A stretch of DNA of 64,000 nt from Acetobacteraceae bacterium (GTDB lineage: Bacteria > Pseudomonadota > Alphaproteobacteria > Acetobacterales > Acetobacteraceae): the NCBI GenBank assembly GCA_947474705.1, contig CANJJS010000020.1, positions 1 through 64,000 of the forward strand, given 5' to 3'. The notes under the pieces are model-generated. The model saw nothing but the letters and a program-made list of their open reading frames with translations, was not told where the DNA came from and searched no databases. A program made the translations under genes and the position numbers. Of this stretch, positions 42,843 through 51,940 are shown one piece after another; positions within the stretch are counted from its first letter, which is position 1; every line of letters begins with the position of its first letter.

Positions 42843-43874
42843 ATGAAAGTCCTCTGGCACGACGCGCAATTGAAACACACGCCGGGCTTTTTCCTGGCCC
42901 GCGGCAAGGTGCGCGCGAATTTCGAGGTGCCCGCCCGCGCGACGGCCCTGTTGTCCGCCTGCCGGACCATGGGCCTCGAGATCGCGGCACCGGCGCCCGC
43001 GAGACGGGAAGATTTGCTGACGGCGCATGACGCCGCCTATTTGGATTTCGTTCGCGACTCGCACGCGGCGTGGTCGGCGATGCCGGACGCGGGGGACGAG
43101 GTCGTGGCCAATCATCATCCTGGTCTCGACATGATCGCCAGCGGTGCCAGTATGCCGGACCACGTTGTCGGCCAGGCCGGCTGGTTCACCGCCGACGCCG
43201 CTTGTCCCATCGGCCCCCATACATGGGAGTCCGCCAATTGGGCCGCCGCCTGCGCCTTGGCCGCGGCCGAGGAAGCGGTCGCGGGACGGTCCGCCTACGC
43301 GCTGGCGCGGCCGCCGGGACACCACACGTTCCGGGCGCGGGCGGGCGGGCATTGCTACGTCAACAACGCGGCGCTGGCGGCGGAACGGTTGCGGGCGAAG
43401 GGCGCGGCGAGGGTCGCGGTGCTGGACATCGACAGCCATCACGGCAACGGCACGCAGGGGATTTTCTGGGACCGGCCCGATGTGTTGTTCGTTTCGCTGC
43501 ACGGCGATCCGAACCGCTATTATCCCTGGTTCACTGGTCACGCGGCGGAAACCGGCGGTGGCATGGGTCAAGGCGCCACACGGAATTTTCCGCTGGCGAT
43601 TGGCACGGGCGACGCGGGCTGGCTGGCGGCGCTGGCGGACGGGCTGACCGCGATTCGCGCGTTCCGGCCGGACGCGCTGGTCGTCAGCCTCGGCTTCGAT
43701 GCCTCGGAACACGAGCCGTTGAACGCCCTGGCCGTCACCGAAGATGGGTTCGCGCGCGCCGGCGCGGCGATCGGCGCACTGAGGTTGCCCACGGCGCTGG
43801 TGCAGGAAGGCGGCTACAACACCGATCTCATCGGCGCGCTGCTGACCCGCTTCCTGGACGGGTTCGGCGCATGA
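42843..43874 (+). CDS. histone-deacetylase-family amidohydrolase (acetylpolyamine-type)
   Basis: This 343-residue zinc amidohydrolase is related to bacterial acetylpolyamine amidohydrolases and AcuC/HDAC proteins. The active-site His pair is at 160-161 (RPPGHHTFR); zinc ligands are Asp197, His199 (DIDSHHGNGTQ) and Asp286 (LGFDASEHEP), and the transition-state Tyr325 is in QEGGYNTD. All catalytic residues are present. The natural substrate is unknown; acetylated polyamines or small amides are likely. The start MKVLWHDAQL has GGCGGAATCGCG ahead, a modest ribosome site. A CMD-family gene follows 43 bases on. Confidence 0.86.
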   Translation: MKVLWHDAQLKHTPGFFLARGKVRANFEVPARATALLSACRTMGLEIAAPAPARREDLLTAHDAAYLDFVRDSHAAWSAMPDAGDEVVANHHPGLDMIASGASMPDHVVGQAGWFTADAACPIGPHTWESANWAAACALAAAEEAVAGRSAYALARPPGHHTFRARAGGHCYVNNAALAAERLRAKGAARVAVLDIDSHHGNGTQGIFWDRPDVLFVSLHGDPNRYYPWFTGHAAETGGGMGQGATRNFPLAIGTGDAGWLAALADGLTAIRAFRPDALVVSLGFDASEHEPLNALAVTEDGFARAGAAIGALRLPTALVQEGGYNTDLIGALLTRFLDGFGA

Positions 43875-43917
43875 GCCGGTCTGGACCCGGCGCGGTGCGT
43901 CATGCTTTGATACGGCC

Positions 43918-44505
43918 ATGAGTGAATCGCCCTCGGTCGCGAACGAAGCCGAAACCGGCCAGCGCGGCGCCGCCGACCTCGCCGCGACCGCGCGCTGGCT
44001 CGAGGACAAATACGGCTACGTCTCCAACCTCGCGCAAACCATGGCGCATGCGCCGGGCGCGCTGATGCCGTGGCTGGATATGGAGCATTACTGCCGGTTT
44101 GAGTCGGACCTGACGGAACGCCAGCGAATGTTGATCGTGCTGATCGCCTCGCGCGACGTGCATTACTGTTGGCCGCATTACCGTCCTTTGGCGGGCACTG
44201 TCGGCTTCAGCGAAGATCAGATCGGATTGATCCGTCTGGGCCGCGTCCCCCAGGACATCGCCGAGGTGGAGCAGGCGGTCTGTCAGATCGCCAACGAGAT
44301 CGTCGCGGGCCGCCGCGTGCCGCAGACGATGTTCGAGGAAATCGTGAAACTGCTGCCGCCCCGCCAGATCGTGGATATCGCGATCCTCGCGTCGTTTTAT
44401 CTGGCGATGGGCGTTCTCAGCACGGGACTTTGCGTCGAGGTCGAAGCGCCGGAGATTCTCCGGAAAGAGCAGGTTCACCACAAGAAGTCGATCGGGCTGG
44501 CCTGA
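43918..44505 (+). CDS. carboxymuconolactone-decarboxylase (AhpD-like) family protein
   Basis: This 195-residue all-helical protein carries ERQRMLIVLIASRDVHYCWPHYRPL (68-92), which matches the CMD family segment where a 'xxYCWxxH' follows an acidic start. It has a single Cys84 and not the CxxC of the peroxidase AhpD, with His87 three residues on. So a disulfide-reductase role is unlikely, and a decarboxylase or lyase-like or structural role is more fitting. The protein has extra helices (about 95-150) beyond the core. The gene follows the deacetylase and may share its transcript. Confidence 0.72.
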   Translation: MSESPSVANEAETGQRGAADLAATARWLEDKYGYVSNLAQTMAHAPGALMPWLDMEHYCRFESDLTERQRMLIVLIASRDVHYCWPHYRPLAGTVGFSEDQIGLIRLGRVPQDIAEVEQAVCQIANEIVAGRRVPQTMFEEIVKLLPPRQIVDIAILASFYLAMGVLSTGLCVEVEAPEILRKEQVHHKKSIGLA

Positions 44506-44685
44506 GGCCTGGTGAATGCGCCGCGCGCGAGCGGTGCGGCTGGCCACTTCGCGATGGCCAGGAATAACATCTCCGTTTCAGGTATTTTTGCCGGCATCGC
44601 CCGGCATGATCGAATGATCGGTCTCGGCACAGGATAGCGGGGCGGGTCGCTTGTCCCCGCGGAGGTGGCTTATAACTTCCGCGCC

Positions 44686-44724
44686 GTACCGCTCCCGGTC
44701 GCCCGATCGAGTCGGGCGATGACG
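44686..44724. repeat. REP-like palindromic intergenic repeat
   Basis: The core TCGCCCGA-tcgag-TCGGGCGA (44699-44719) is a perfect eight-base-pair palindrome flanked by GTACCGCTCCCGG on the left and TGACG on the right. The same unit, with TCCCCCGA/TCGGGGGA, recurs at 51854-51899 and inverted at 51681-51723. It lies in the 282-base gap after the CMD gene, in which I see no gene. Confidence 0.75.
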
Positions 44725-44787
44725 TGGGCGTTTGGATCATAACGGGATCGCGCGCACCGAACGACTCGTCAATCTTCGCCCGTCGCC

Positions 44788-44934
44788 TTAGGCGGCGAGC
44801 TGTTCCAACTCCGGGCTGGCGCGGGCGATGTCTTCCATCAGCGACCAAATACGGTCGGGACGCAGATCGGTCTCGGGATCGTTCAACAGGCGGTCGAGCT
44901 CAGCCTGTTTGCGCTCAAATTCAATGTCGGTCAT
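44788..44934 (-). CDS. 48-residue hypothetical acidic helical protein
   Basis: This is a small protein beginning MTDIEFERKQAELDRLL and ending RIWSLMEDIARASPELEQLAA. It is predicted to be two helices, is acidic, and has no membrane segment or cysteine. I do not recognise a named family. GAGG nine bases before the ATG supports translation; a GTG 13 codons upstream (44973) is an alternative start giving MKPFKVPSRRGYA. It stands alone, 79 bases from aroC, on the same strand. The codon pattern and the tidy ribosome site make it more likely real than not. Confidence 0.5.
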   Translation of the reverse strand: MTDIEFERKQAELDRLLNDPETDLRPDRIWSLMEDIARASPELEQLAA

Positions 44935-45012
44935 GGCGTAACCTCGTCTCGAAGGAACCTTGAATGGTTTCACCTTACAAAATGGCTACCGTGTGGCGCA
45001 AATAAGAAATTT

Positions 45013-46116
45013 CTAATTTCTGGGCAGACGTGTGTCTGTCGGTGAGTCCGGGTTCTGGGCACGGTGCCGCAGCAGATGATCGGCCAGCACGCAGGCGAGC
45101 ATGGCCTCGCCCACCGGGACCGCGCGGATGCCGACGCAGGGGTCGTGGCGGCCTTTGGTGCTGACGTCGATCTCCTGGCCGTGTTTGTCGACGGACTGGC
45201 GCGGGGTCAGGATCGAACTGGTGGGTTTGACCGCGAAGCGCGCGACGATCGGCTGGCCCGTGGAGATGCCGCCAAGGATGCCGCCCGCGTGATTGGAGCC
45301 GAACGTGGCCATTCCGTCGCGCATGCGCATTTCGTCGGCGTTGTCCTCGCCGGACAGCATCGCGGCGGCGAACCCGTCGCCGATTTCGACGCCCTTCACT
45401 GCGTTGATCGACATCAGCGCGCCGGCGAGGTCGGCGTCGAGTTTGCCGTAGATGGGGGCGCCAAGGCCGGGCGGAACGCCCTCCGCGATCAGTTCGATGA
45501 CGGCGCCGACGGAGGAGCCGGATTTCCGGATCGCCGCCAGCATGGTGTCCCATTCCGCCGCCGCGATGGGATCGGGGCAGAAGAAGGGATTGTCGTTCAG
45601 CGCGTCCCAGTCCCAGCGGGACCTGTCGATTTTGCTGGCGCCCATCTGGACCAGGGCGCCGCGGATGCGGATCCCCTCGCCAAGGATCTGACGGGCGACC
45701 CCGCCGGCGGCAACGCGCATCGCGGTCTCGCGCGCCGAGGAGCGGCCGCCGCCGCGGTAATCGCGGACGCCGTACTTTAGGTCGTATGTCAGATCGGCGT
45801 GGCCGGGACGGTAGGACGCGGCGATGGCGGAATAATCGCGGGAGCGTTGATCCACATTTTCGATCGTCAAGGCGATCGGCGTTCCCGTGGTCACGCCATC
45901 GAACACGCCCGACAAAATTCGTACCTGATCCGGTTCCTGGCGCTGCGTCGTGAACTTCGACTGGCCGGGACGGCGGCGGTCGAGCCAGGGTTGCAGATTG
46001 GCCTCGCTCAGCGCCAGCCGCGGCGGGCAGCCATCGACGACGCATCCGATCGCGGTCCCATGGCTTTCGCCCCAGGTGGTGACCCGGAACAAATGTCCGA
46101 ACGTGTTGTGGCTCAT
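45013..46116 (-). CDS. aroC: chorismate synthase
   Basis: This flavin-dependent enzyme (367 residues) converts EPSP to chorismate in the last common step of aromatic amino acid synthesis. The signatures are all present: [14 protein letters not shown] near residues 7-20, the second motif [20 protein letters not shown], and the third, [19 protein letters not shown], together with the C-terminal [18 protein letters not shown]. Its ATG overlaps the fabI stop by four bases (ATGA), so fabI-aroC are co-translated. Confidence 0.96.
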   Translation of the reverse strand: MSHNTFGHLFRVTTWGESHGTAIGCVVDGCPPRLALSEANLQPWLDRRRPGQSKFTTQRQEPDQVRILSGVFDGVTTGTPIALTIENVDQRSRDYSAIAASYRPGHADLTYDLKYGVRDYRGGGRSSARETAMRVAAGGVARQILGEGIRIRGALVQMGASKIDRSRWDWDALNDNPFFCPDPIAAAEWDTMLAAIRKSGSSVGAVIELIAEGVPPGLGAPIYGKLDADLAGALMSINAVKGVEIGDGFAAAMLSGEDNADEMRMRDGMATFGSNHAGGILGGISTGQPIVARFAVKPTSSILTPRQSVDKHGQEIDVSTKGRHDPCVGIRAVPVGEAMLACVLADHLLRHRAQNPDSPTDTRLPRN

Positions 46117-46952
46117 CCTTCGATGCCGATGTCCGGTGCGTCCGGGTGCTTCATACCGACGATGTGATAGCCGCTGTCGACGTGATGGACCTCGCCGGTA
46201 ACGCCGCTGGAGAGATCCGAGAGAAGGTAAAGCCCGGCGCCGCCGACTTCCTCGATGGTGACGTTCCGCCGCAGCGGGGCGTTCAACTGGTTCCAGCGCA
46301 GCAGATAATGGAAGTCGCCGATCCCCGAGGCTGCGAGCGTCTTGATTGGACCGGCCGACAATCCGTTCACACGGATGCCCTGAGACCCGAGATCGGCGGC
46401 CATGTAACGAACCGAGGCCTCCAGCGCCGCCTTCGCCACACCCATGACATTATAATGCGGAATCCATTTCTCCGCCCCATAATAGGTCAGGGTGAGAATA
46501 CTGCCGCCCGCTGTCATCAGCGGCAACGCGCGCTGAGTCACCGCCAACAGCGAATAAGCCGAAATATCCATCGCCTGAAGAAACGCGGCCCGCGGCGTAT
46601 CGACATATCTGCCCCGCAGATAAGCCTTATCGGCGAAGGCGATCGCATGCACCAGGAAATCGATCCGGTCCCATTTCGCCCCGATCGCCTGGAACGCGGA
46701 ATCGACGCTCGCCTCGTCCGAGACGTCGCAATTGACCAGGAAATCGCACCCGATCGACGCCGCCAGCGGGCGGACCCGGCGTTCCAGCGCCTCGCCCTGA
46801 AACGTGAACGCCAGTTCGGCGCCTTGCGCGGCGCAGGCCTCCGCGATCCCCCAGGCGAGGGACCGGTTGTTCGCGGCGCCCATGATGACGCCGCGCTTGC
46901 CCTCCAGCAGATTGCCTTTGCGGACGGCGGACGAAGGGGCACTGTCGGCCAT
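46113..46952 (-). CDS. fabI: enoyl-[acyl-carrier-protein] reductase (NADH)
   Basis: This type II fatty acid synthesis enoyl reductase has 279 residues. [17 protein letters not shown] is the FabI-type nucleotide site. The catalytic pair fits the Y-x6-M-x3-K pattern: Tyr157, Tyr167, Met170 and Lys174 in [37 protein letters not shown] is characteristic too. It heads the fabI-aroC operon. A 140-base gap separates it from the divergent pdxH, so both promoters should lie there; none was recognised with confidence. Confidence 0.95.
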   Translation of the reverse strand: MADSAPSSAVRKGNLLEGKRGVIMGAANNRSLAWGIAEACAAQGAELAFTFQGEALERRVRPLAASIGCDFLVNCDVSDEASVDSAFQAIGAKWDRIDFLVHAIAFADKAYLRGRYVDTPRAAFLQAMDISAYSLLAVTQRALPLMTAGGSILTLTYYGAEKWIPHYNVMGVAKAALEASVRYMAADLGSQGIRVNGLSAGPIKTLAASGIGDFHYLLRWNQLNAPLRRNVTIEEVGGAGLYLLSDLSSGVTGEVHHVDSGYHIVGMKHPDAPDIGIEG

Positions 46953-47092
46953 GTCGATCCTCTGAAAACGCTCGCGTCATGCGGGTACCGTCTGGCTGTC
47001 GTGACACAGAGGCCGGTCCCCGGGCAAGAGGGACCCTTGCGCCGCACGGGCCAAAGCGCACAGTACCCCGCGCGAGACAGGATACCGACCGA

Positions 47093-47692
47093 ATGACCCA
47101 CACCGACCAAACCGAAACCGACCCCTTCGCGTGGTTCGCCCGCTGGATGGCCGAAGCCGAGGCCAGCGAACCCTCCGACCCCAACGCCATGGCGGTCGTC
47201 ACCGTCGGCGCGAACGGCCGCCCGTCGGCCCGCACGATCCTGCTGAAAGGCACCGATCCCCGAGGATTCGTGTTCTATACCAACACCAACAGCCGCAAAG
47301 GCGACGAACTCGCGGCCAACCAGGCCATCTCGCTCCTGTTCCACTGGAAGTCGCTGGGCCGCCAGATCCGGATCGAAGGCAGCGTCGAACCCGTGACCTC
47401 CGCCGAGGCCGACGCCTACTACGCCACCCGCCCCCGTATCTCCCGCCTTGGCGCATGGGCTTCCGACCAATCCCGCCCCTTGTCCGAGCGCGCCGAACTC
47501 GAACGCCGCCTGAAACATTTCGAGGAAAAATACCCCGGCGAAGACATCCCCCGCCCGCCGCACTGGTCCGGCTACCGCGTGCTGCCCGACCGGTTCGAGT
47601 TCTGGCAAAACATGGAATTCCGCCTGCACGACCGGAACATTTTTACGCAGGCACCCGGTGGCGGCTGGACCCGCGGCAAGTTGTTTCCATAA
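47093..47692 (+). CDS. pdxH: pyridoxamine 5'-phosphate oxidase
   Basis: This FMN enzyme (199 residues) makes pyridoxal phosphate. RPSARTILLKG, FVFYTNTNSRKGDELAANQ, SLLFHWKSLGRQIRIEG and RPPHWSGYRVLPDRFEFWQ are the FMN- and substrate-binding segments, and the C-terminus includes RLHDR. The start MTHTDQTETDPF is chosen because the extension upstream is not conserved-looking. The kinase fusion gene begins four bases after its stop. Confidence 0.95.
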   Translation: MTHTDQTETDPFAWFARWMAEAEASEPSDPNAMAVVTVGANGRPSARTILLKGTDPRGFVFYTNTNSRKGDELAANQAISLLFHWKSLGRQIRIEGSVEPVTSAEADAYYATRPRISRLGAWASDQSRPLSERAELERRLKHFEEKYPGEDIPRPPHWSGYRVLPDRFEFWQNMEFRLHDRNIFTQAPGGGWTRGKLFP

Positions 47693-47696
47693 CCGC

Positions 47697-49223
47697 ATGA
47701 ACGCGTCCGCGGACCAGGCGGAAACCGTCGCGTTTCTGACCGCGCTCGCGGGCGCGCTACCGGTGGAAACCCATATTTCCTGTGTGTTTCTCGGCCCGGA
47801 TACGGTCTGGAAACTGAAGAAATCGGTTCGCCTGCCGTTCCTGGATTTTTCCACGATCGAAGCCCGGGAACATTTTTGCCGCCGCGAACTGGAACTGAAC
47901 GCTACCGCCGCGCCCGGTCTTTATGGCGACGTTGTTCCGGTGGTCCGCGCGGCGGATGGCGCGCTGACGCTCGGCGGCGAGGGGGAACCGGTCGACTGGA
48001 TCGTCCGCATGGCGCGCGTGCCCGCCGCGGATTTTCTGGATGTTCGGGCGGCGAAAGCCCCTCTGAACCCAGAGATGTTGGACGCGATCGCCGACGCGGT
48101 CGCCCTCTGGCACCTCTCTCTGCCCCCCGTGGCCTGCGTTCGCCCGGATCTGGCGGCGACCGCCAAGGGCAACGCCACCGCCGCGCGCGCCGCCGGCCTG
48201 AACGTGGAGCCGGTGAACGCCTGGCTCGCCGCGATGCACGCGGACCTCGCGGCGACCGCGGCCTGGCAGGACGCGCGCGCGGCGGCGGGCTTCGTCCGGC
48301 GCTGCCACGGCGATTTGCATTTGGGCAATCTCTGCCTGTGGCGAGGCCGCCCGGTCCTGTTCGACGCCCTGGAATTCGACGAGTCGATGGCGACGATCGA
48401 CCTGGGGTACGACCTCGCTTTCCTGCTGATGGACCTGGAACAACGCCAGAATCGGGCGTCGGCCAATCGGGTGCTGAACCGGTATGTCGCGCGCACCGGG
48501 GATGTTTGTCTGGTGGGCGGATTGCCGATGTTTCTGTCGATGCGGGCCATCATCCGCGCCCATGTGGAGGAACGCGTGGGGCGGCATACCGCGGCGGCGG
48601 CCTATCTGGGCGCCGCGGCCCGCTATCTGACCCGGCGGGTTCCCGTCCAGGCGGCCACGGGCTGCCCGGTCTCTGGGTCCCTTGGCGCGGTCGTTGTCGC
48701 GATCGGCGGCCTGCCGGGCACGGGAAAATCCACGCTGGCCCGTGCTGTTGCGCCCCTGCTCGGCCGCGCGCCCGGCGCGCTGGTGCTGCGCAGCGACGAG
48801 ATCCGCAAGCGCCAGCACGGAGTCCCGCCGGAACAGCGCCTGCCCCCCAGTGCGTATAGATCGGCCAAGAGCGCCGCCGTGTTCGACACGCTCACCCGCG
48901 ATGTGGAGACCGCCGCCGCCATGGGCCAGGCGGTTATCGCCGACGCGACATTTCTCAACCTGGCGCATCGGGACATGGTGGAAGCGGCGGCCGCGCGGGC
49001 CGGGTTGCCTTTCGTTGGGCTGTGGCTGATGGCGCCCAAAGACGAACTGGAACGGCGCGTTGCCGCGCGCACCGGCGACGCCTCCGACGCCACCGTCGAT
49101 GTCCTCCGCGGCGCCGCCAAAGCCGATCCGGGACCCCGCGCCTGGCACGCCGTCGATACTTCGGAGTCTTCCTCCGCCCTGACCCTGGCGAAGACGATTC
49201 TGGCTCCCCATATCGCGATCTGA
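47697..49223 (+). CDS. aminoglycoside-phosphotransferase-like / P-loop kinase two-domain protein
   Basis: This 508-residue protein belongs to the bifunctional APH/AAA group widespread in bacteria. Residues about 1-320 are kinase-like, with the lysine region VWKLKKSVRLPFLDFS, the catalytic loop CHGDLHLGNLCLW (His204) and the metal-binding FDALEFDE. From residue 337 GGLPGTGKST is a Walker A, with RSDEIRKR following, like the shikimate/zeta-toxin-type kinases. Both halves keep their key residues. The substrate is not known. It is four bases from pdxH, so they are probably one transcript. Confidence 0.84.
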   Translation: MNASADQAETVAFLTALAGALPVETHISCVFLGPDTVWKLKKSVRLPFLDFSTIEAREHFCRRELELNATAAPGLYGDVVPVVRAADGALTLGGEGEPVDWIVRMARVPAADFLDVRAAKAPLNPEMLDAIADAVALWHLSLPPVACVRPDLAATAKGNATAARAAGLNVEPVNAWLAAMHADLAATAAWQDARAAAGFVRRCHGDLHLGNLCLWRGRPVLFDALEFDESMATIDLGYDLAFLLMDLEQRQNRASANRVLNRYVARTGDVCLVGGLPMFLSMRAIIRAHVEERVGRHTAAAAYLGAAARYLTRRVPVQAATGCPVSGSLGAVVVAIGGLPGTGKSTLARAVAPLLGRAPGALVLRSDEIRKRQHGVPPEQRLPPSAYRSAKSAAVFDTLTRDVETAAAMGQAVIADATFLNLAHRDMVEAAAARAGLPFVGLWLMAPKDELERRVAARTGDASDATVDVLRGAAKADPGPRAWHAVDTSESSSALTLAKTILAPHIAI

Positions 49224-49224
49224 A

Positions 49225-49249
49225 GCAAGCGCATTGCAGGCTTGCATTT
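49225..49249 (+). terminator. weak hairpin after the kinase gene
   Basis: GCAAGC (49225-49230) pairs with GCTTGC (49240-49245) around a nine-base loop and is followed by ATTTC. The stem is short, and the T-tract weak. It could end the pdxH-kinase transcript. Confidence 0.3.
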
Positions 49250-49307
49250 CTCGCGGAACAACGCAGAGTTGAATGCCGCACAGGGACGACCAGGAAAGGA
49301 CCCGACC

Positions 49308-50174
49308 ATGGCCATCCGTAAAATTCTGCTGCCATTGACCGGAACCGCCGCCGGGGAAGCGGCGCTCACCACGGCGCTGACCATCGCCAATATCTGGAAA
49401 GCGCATGTCACCGCGCTGCATGTCCGCGTGGACAGCCGCGACGTCGCGCCGCTGGCGGGCGAAGGCTTGTCTGGTGCCATGATCGAGGAAATGATGACCG
49501 CGACGGAAAAAGAAAGCAGCGACCGCGCGCACGCCGTGCGGTCGATGTTTGAGCGTTTCGTCGCGCGCCAGAACGTCGTGGTCCGTGAAGCCCATGCCGG
49601 CCTCGAGCACGCCACCGCCAGCTTCGCCGCCGTCACCGGCCGCGAGGAAGATATCGTCGCGCAGCAGGCGCGTCTCGCCGATCTGACGGTCGTGCCGCAT
49701 CCGGACTCGGGCGAAGACGTTTCTTCCTCGGACGCGCTGCACGCGGTGTTGTTCGACTCGGGACGCCCCGTGCTGATCTCGCCGCAAAAGGCGGTCGAAA
49801 CGATCGGTAAACGGGTTTGCCTGGCCTGGAACGGCACGGCGGAATCCGCGGAATCGGCGCTGGCGGCGATCCCCTGGATGAAGCAGGCCGAGGCGGTGCG
49901 GATTTTGTCGGCGGAGGGCTACCAGCGCCGCGGACCCGCCGCGCCGGAACTGGCCGCTTATCTCGCGTTGCACGACATTAACGCGGATATCGTGATGTTC
50001 CCGTCGATCCGGAATTCCGTCGGGGCGGGCCTGCTGGAGGCGGCGCGTCAGTTCGGATGCGATCTGCTGTCGATGGGCGCCTATTCGCATTCTCGTTTGC
50101 GCCAGTTGATTCTGGGTGGCGTGACACGACATGTGCTGGAGAGCGCAACCATCCCGGTGATGATGACACGATGA
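49308..50174 (+). CDS. universal stress protein (UspA family, tandem)
   Basis: This 288-residue protein has the start MAIRKILLPLTG and a second Usp-like half ending LGGVTRHVLESATIPVMMTR, where the G-x-x-x-x-x-x-L-x-x-a-x-x-P-V pattern is the Usp end motif. ADLTVVPHPDS in the middle closes the first half. The ATP-binding G-2x-G-9x-G-S/T motif is only partly kept, so ATP binding is unclear. AGGAAAGGA before the ATG is a strong ribosome site. Its stop overlaps the start of the pirin gene (ATGA), so they are coupled. Confidence 0.86.
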   Translation: MAIRKILLPLTGTAAGEAALTTALTIANIWKAHVTALHVRVDSRDVAPLAGEGLSGAMIEEMMTATEKESSDRAHAVRSMFERFVARQNVVVREAHAGLEHATASFAAVTGREEDIVAQQARLADLTVVPHPDSGEDVSSSDALHAVLFDSGRPVLISPQKAVETIGKRVCLAWNGTAESAESALAAIPWMKQAEAVRILSAEGYQRRGPAAPELAAYLALHDINADIVMFPSIRNSVGAGLLEAARQFGCDLLSMGAYSHSRLRQLILGGVTRHVLESATIPVMMTR

Positions 50175-50872
50175 TCGAAGTCCGTCCGTTCGGCCGTCTC
50201 GGCCGATTCAAGAATGAGTGGCTGAACGCCCGCCACCATTTCAATTTCGGCAATTATCGCGACCCCGCGCGGACGGGATTCGGCAAGCTGATGGTGTGGA
50301 ATGACGATGAGATCGCGCCGGGGACGGGGTTCGATCCGCATCCGCATCGCGACATGGAAATCGTTACCTATGTCCGCGAAGGCGCCATCACCCATCAGGA
50401 CAGTCTGGGCAACGAGGGCCGCACGGTGGCCGGCGATGTGCAGGTGATGCACGCGGGCACCGGGATCACGCACGCGGAATATAACAAGGAAACGCGAGCG
50501 ACTCTGTTGTTTCAGATCTGGATCCGGCCGGACATATATGGTGTCGATCCCGGATGGGAAGCGCGGACCTTCCCGAAGGAAGGCAGCGGTCTTGCCGTGT
50601 TCGCCAGCGGGCGAGCCCAGGACGCGGGGAGCGGCGCGTTGGCGTTGCATGCGGACGCGGCGGTGTTCGCGGGGACGTTGAAGGCGGGTGAGACGATCCG
50701 TTTCCCGATCGGAGCGGGGCGGCGGTTGTATTTGGTGCCGGTGAACGGGACCGTGACGGTGAACGGAATTGTCGCGAAACAACGCGATGGTGTGGCGATC
50801 GGGGACGAGACGGAAGTTTCCATCGCCGCGGCCCATCCGGTGGAACTGGTCGCGGTGGACGTCGCCGCTTAA
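50171..50872 (+). CDS. pirin family protein (bicupin; YhaK type)
   Basis: This 233-residue cupin protein has intact pirin metal ligands in the N-terminal cupin: His57 and His59 in FDPHPHRDMEIVTYV, and His101 and Glu103 in ITHAEYN. Related proteins include quercetinase-like YhhW and YhaK. The second cupin is degenerate as usual. It begins MIEVRPFGRLGRF, overlapping the Usp stop by four bases. Its 3' end overlaps by four bases the end of the convergent hydrogenase-like small subunit gene, an unusually tight tail-to-tail arrangement. Confidence 0.88.
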   Translation: MIEVRPFGRLGRFKNEWLNARHHFNFGNYRDPARTGFGKLMVWNDDEIAPGTGFDPHPHRDMEIVTYVREGAITHQDSLGNEGRTVAGDVQVMHAGTGITHAEYNKETRATLLFQIWIRPDIYGVDPGWEARTFPKEGSGLAVFASGRAQDAGSGALALHADAAVFAGTLKAGETIRFPIGAGRRLYLVPVNGTVTVNGIVAKQRDGVAIGDETEVSIAAAHPVELVAVDVAA

Positions 50873-51372
50873 TCCGCGAACAGCGACAGCAATCCCGCGA
50901 GGAGCTTCGTGGGTGAGGGCGGGCAGCCGGGGATGACCAGATCCACCGGCACCACCGACGACACGCCTCCCACGATCGCGGAACTGCCGGCGAAGATTCC
51001 GCCGTCGGCGCCGCAATCGCCCACGGCGACCACCCATTTCGGGTCGGGCGTGGCGCGCCATGTTCGCTCCAGCGCCTGGCGCATGTTCAGGGTCACGGGG
51101 CCCGTGACCAGCAGCACATCGGCATGGCGTGGCGAGGCGACGAAATGGATGCCGAACCGCTCGATGTCGTAAAACGCGTTGTTCAGCGCGTGGATTTCCA
51201 GTTCGCACCCGTTGCAGGATCCCGCGTCGACCTGGCGAATGGCGAGACTGTGTCCCAGCCGCTTTTGGGCGGCCGCGTTCAGGGTGGTGGCGAGCGCGGC
51301 GACCGCCGGATCGGGTGGCGGGCGGTTTTCGGTCAGGGGGCGGCGGAGGCCTTCGCGGAGGAATTTCAGCAT
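50869..51372 (-). CDS. hydrogenase-4-like iron-sulfur subunit (HyfI/NuoB-like)
   Basis: This 167-residue homologue of the small subunit of group 4 hydrogenases and of NuoB keeps all four cluster ligands: Cys53 and Cys56 in GSCNGCELE, Cys120 in VGDCGADGG, and Cys150 in PGCPPSP. So a proximal (N2-type) 4Fe-4S cluster should be present. It begins MLKFLREGLRRPLTENRP and starts 568 bases after the large-subunit homologue, a gap filled with palindromic repeats. The gap may need its own promoter or read-through. Its partner, the large subunit, lacks the NiFe cysteines. Confidence 0.88.
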   Translation of the reverse strand: MLKFLREGLRRPLTENRPPPDPAVAALATTLNAAAQKRLGHSLAIRQVDAGSCNGCELEIHALNNAFYDIERFGIHFVASPRHADVLLVTGPVTLNMRQALERTWRATPDPKWVVAVGDCGADGGIFAGSSAIVGGVSSVVPVDLVIPGCPPSPTKLLAGLLSLFAD

Positions 51373-51680
51373 TTTGGGCGATTCTCGCGAGGGGGCTTTG
51401 GGGAATATTCCGGCGAGGGGGCGGGTTCCCGGCCGTGCGCCGGGGCTGGCGAACGGGAGCGGCATGGGAACCGTTTGACACGGAGACCACGGAGAATGGC
51501 GGAGGACCTCGGAGGTTCTTTGGCGGTGGGCGGCGTGCCGGATGTTTCGCCGCGGCATCGGCCGATGGCGGCGGTTCTCATCTTGGGCGTCGTCGTTTCC
51601 CAATCGTTATCCTTGGGCTCGAGCCTGTGGCGGTCGTGTATCAGCGGAATGAAAATTCGAAGTCTGGTACAACCCTTCCT

Positions 51681-51723
51681 CGTCATCCCCCGGCTCGATC
51701 GGAGGGGCGGTCGCGGCACGAAC
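51681..51723. repeat. REP-like element, copy A of an inverted pair
   Basis: CGTCATCCCCCGGCTCGATC and GGAGGGGCGGTCGCGGCACG followed by AAC form a palindromic unit. It is the reverse complement, with a few changes, of the unit at 51854-51899. The similarity continues about 40 bases further inward in both arms. The two sit in the 568-base gap between the large and small hydrogenase-like subunit genes. Confidence 0.75.
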
Positions 51724-51853
51724 CGGCATTTCTGGCGCGTCCGGTGGTTCGATTGCGTTGTGCCATGATGCGGCGGGTAGCGTATCTCCGATCGTTCCGC
51801 GGTTGTACGAGCGCCGTCGGACGCGATCGGGGGACCCGAAGTGCCGGAAAAGC

Positions 51854-51899
51854 GAATTCGTGCCGCTCCCGGTCCCCCGATCGAGTCGGGGGATGACGG
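51854..51899. repeat. REP-like element, copy B of an inverted pair
   Basis: The perfect palindrome TCCCCCGA-tcgag-TCGGGGGA (51873-51893) is framed by GAATTCGTGCCGCTCCCGG and TGACGG. It pairs with copy A at 51681-51723 and matches the single element at 44686-44724. The rest of the 51373-51940 gap holds no plausible gene on either strand. Confidence 0.8.
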
Positions 51900-51940
51900 A
51901 AAAGCGCGGCCGGAAGCCGAAATGGTCATCGAACCTGCCA

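Noticed and set aside
47757-50132. 791-residue minus-strand frame across the kinase and Usp genes
   Set aside because: It spans two real genes and the gap between them on the other strand and shows no domain; GC-driven lack of stops explains it.
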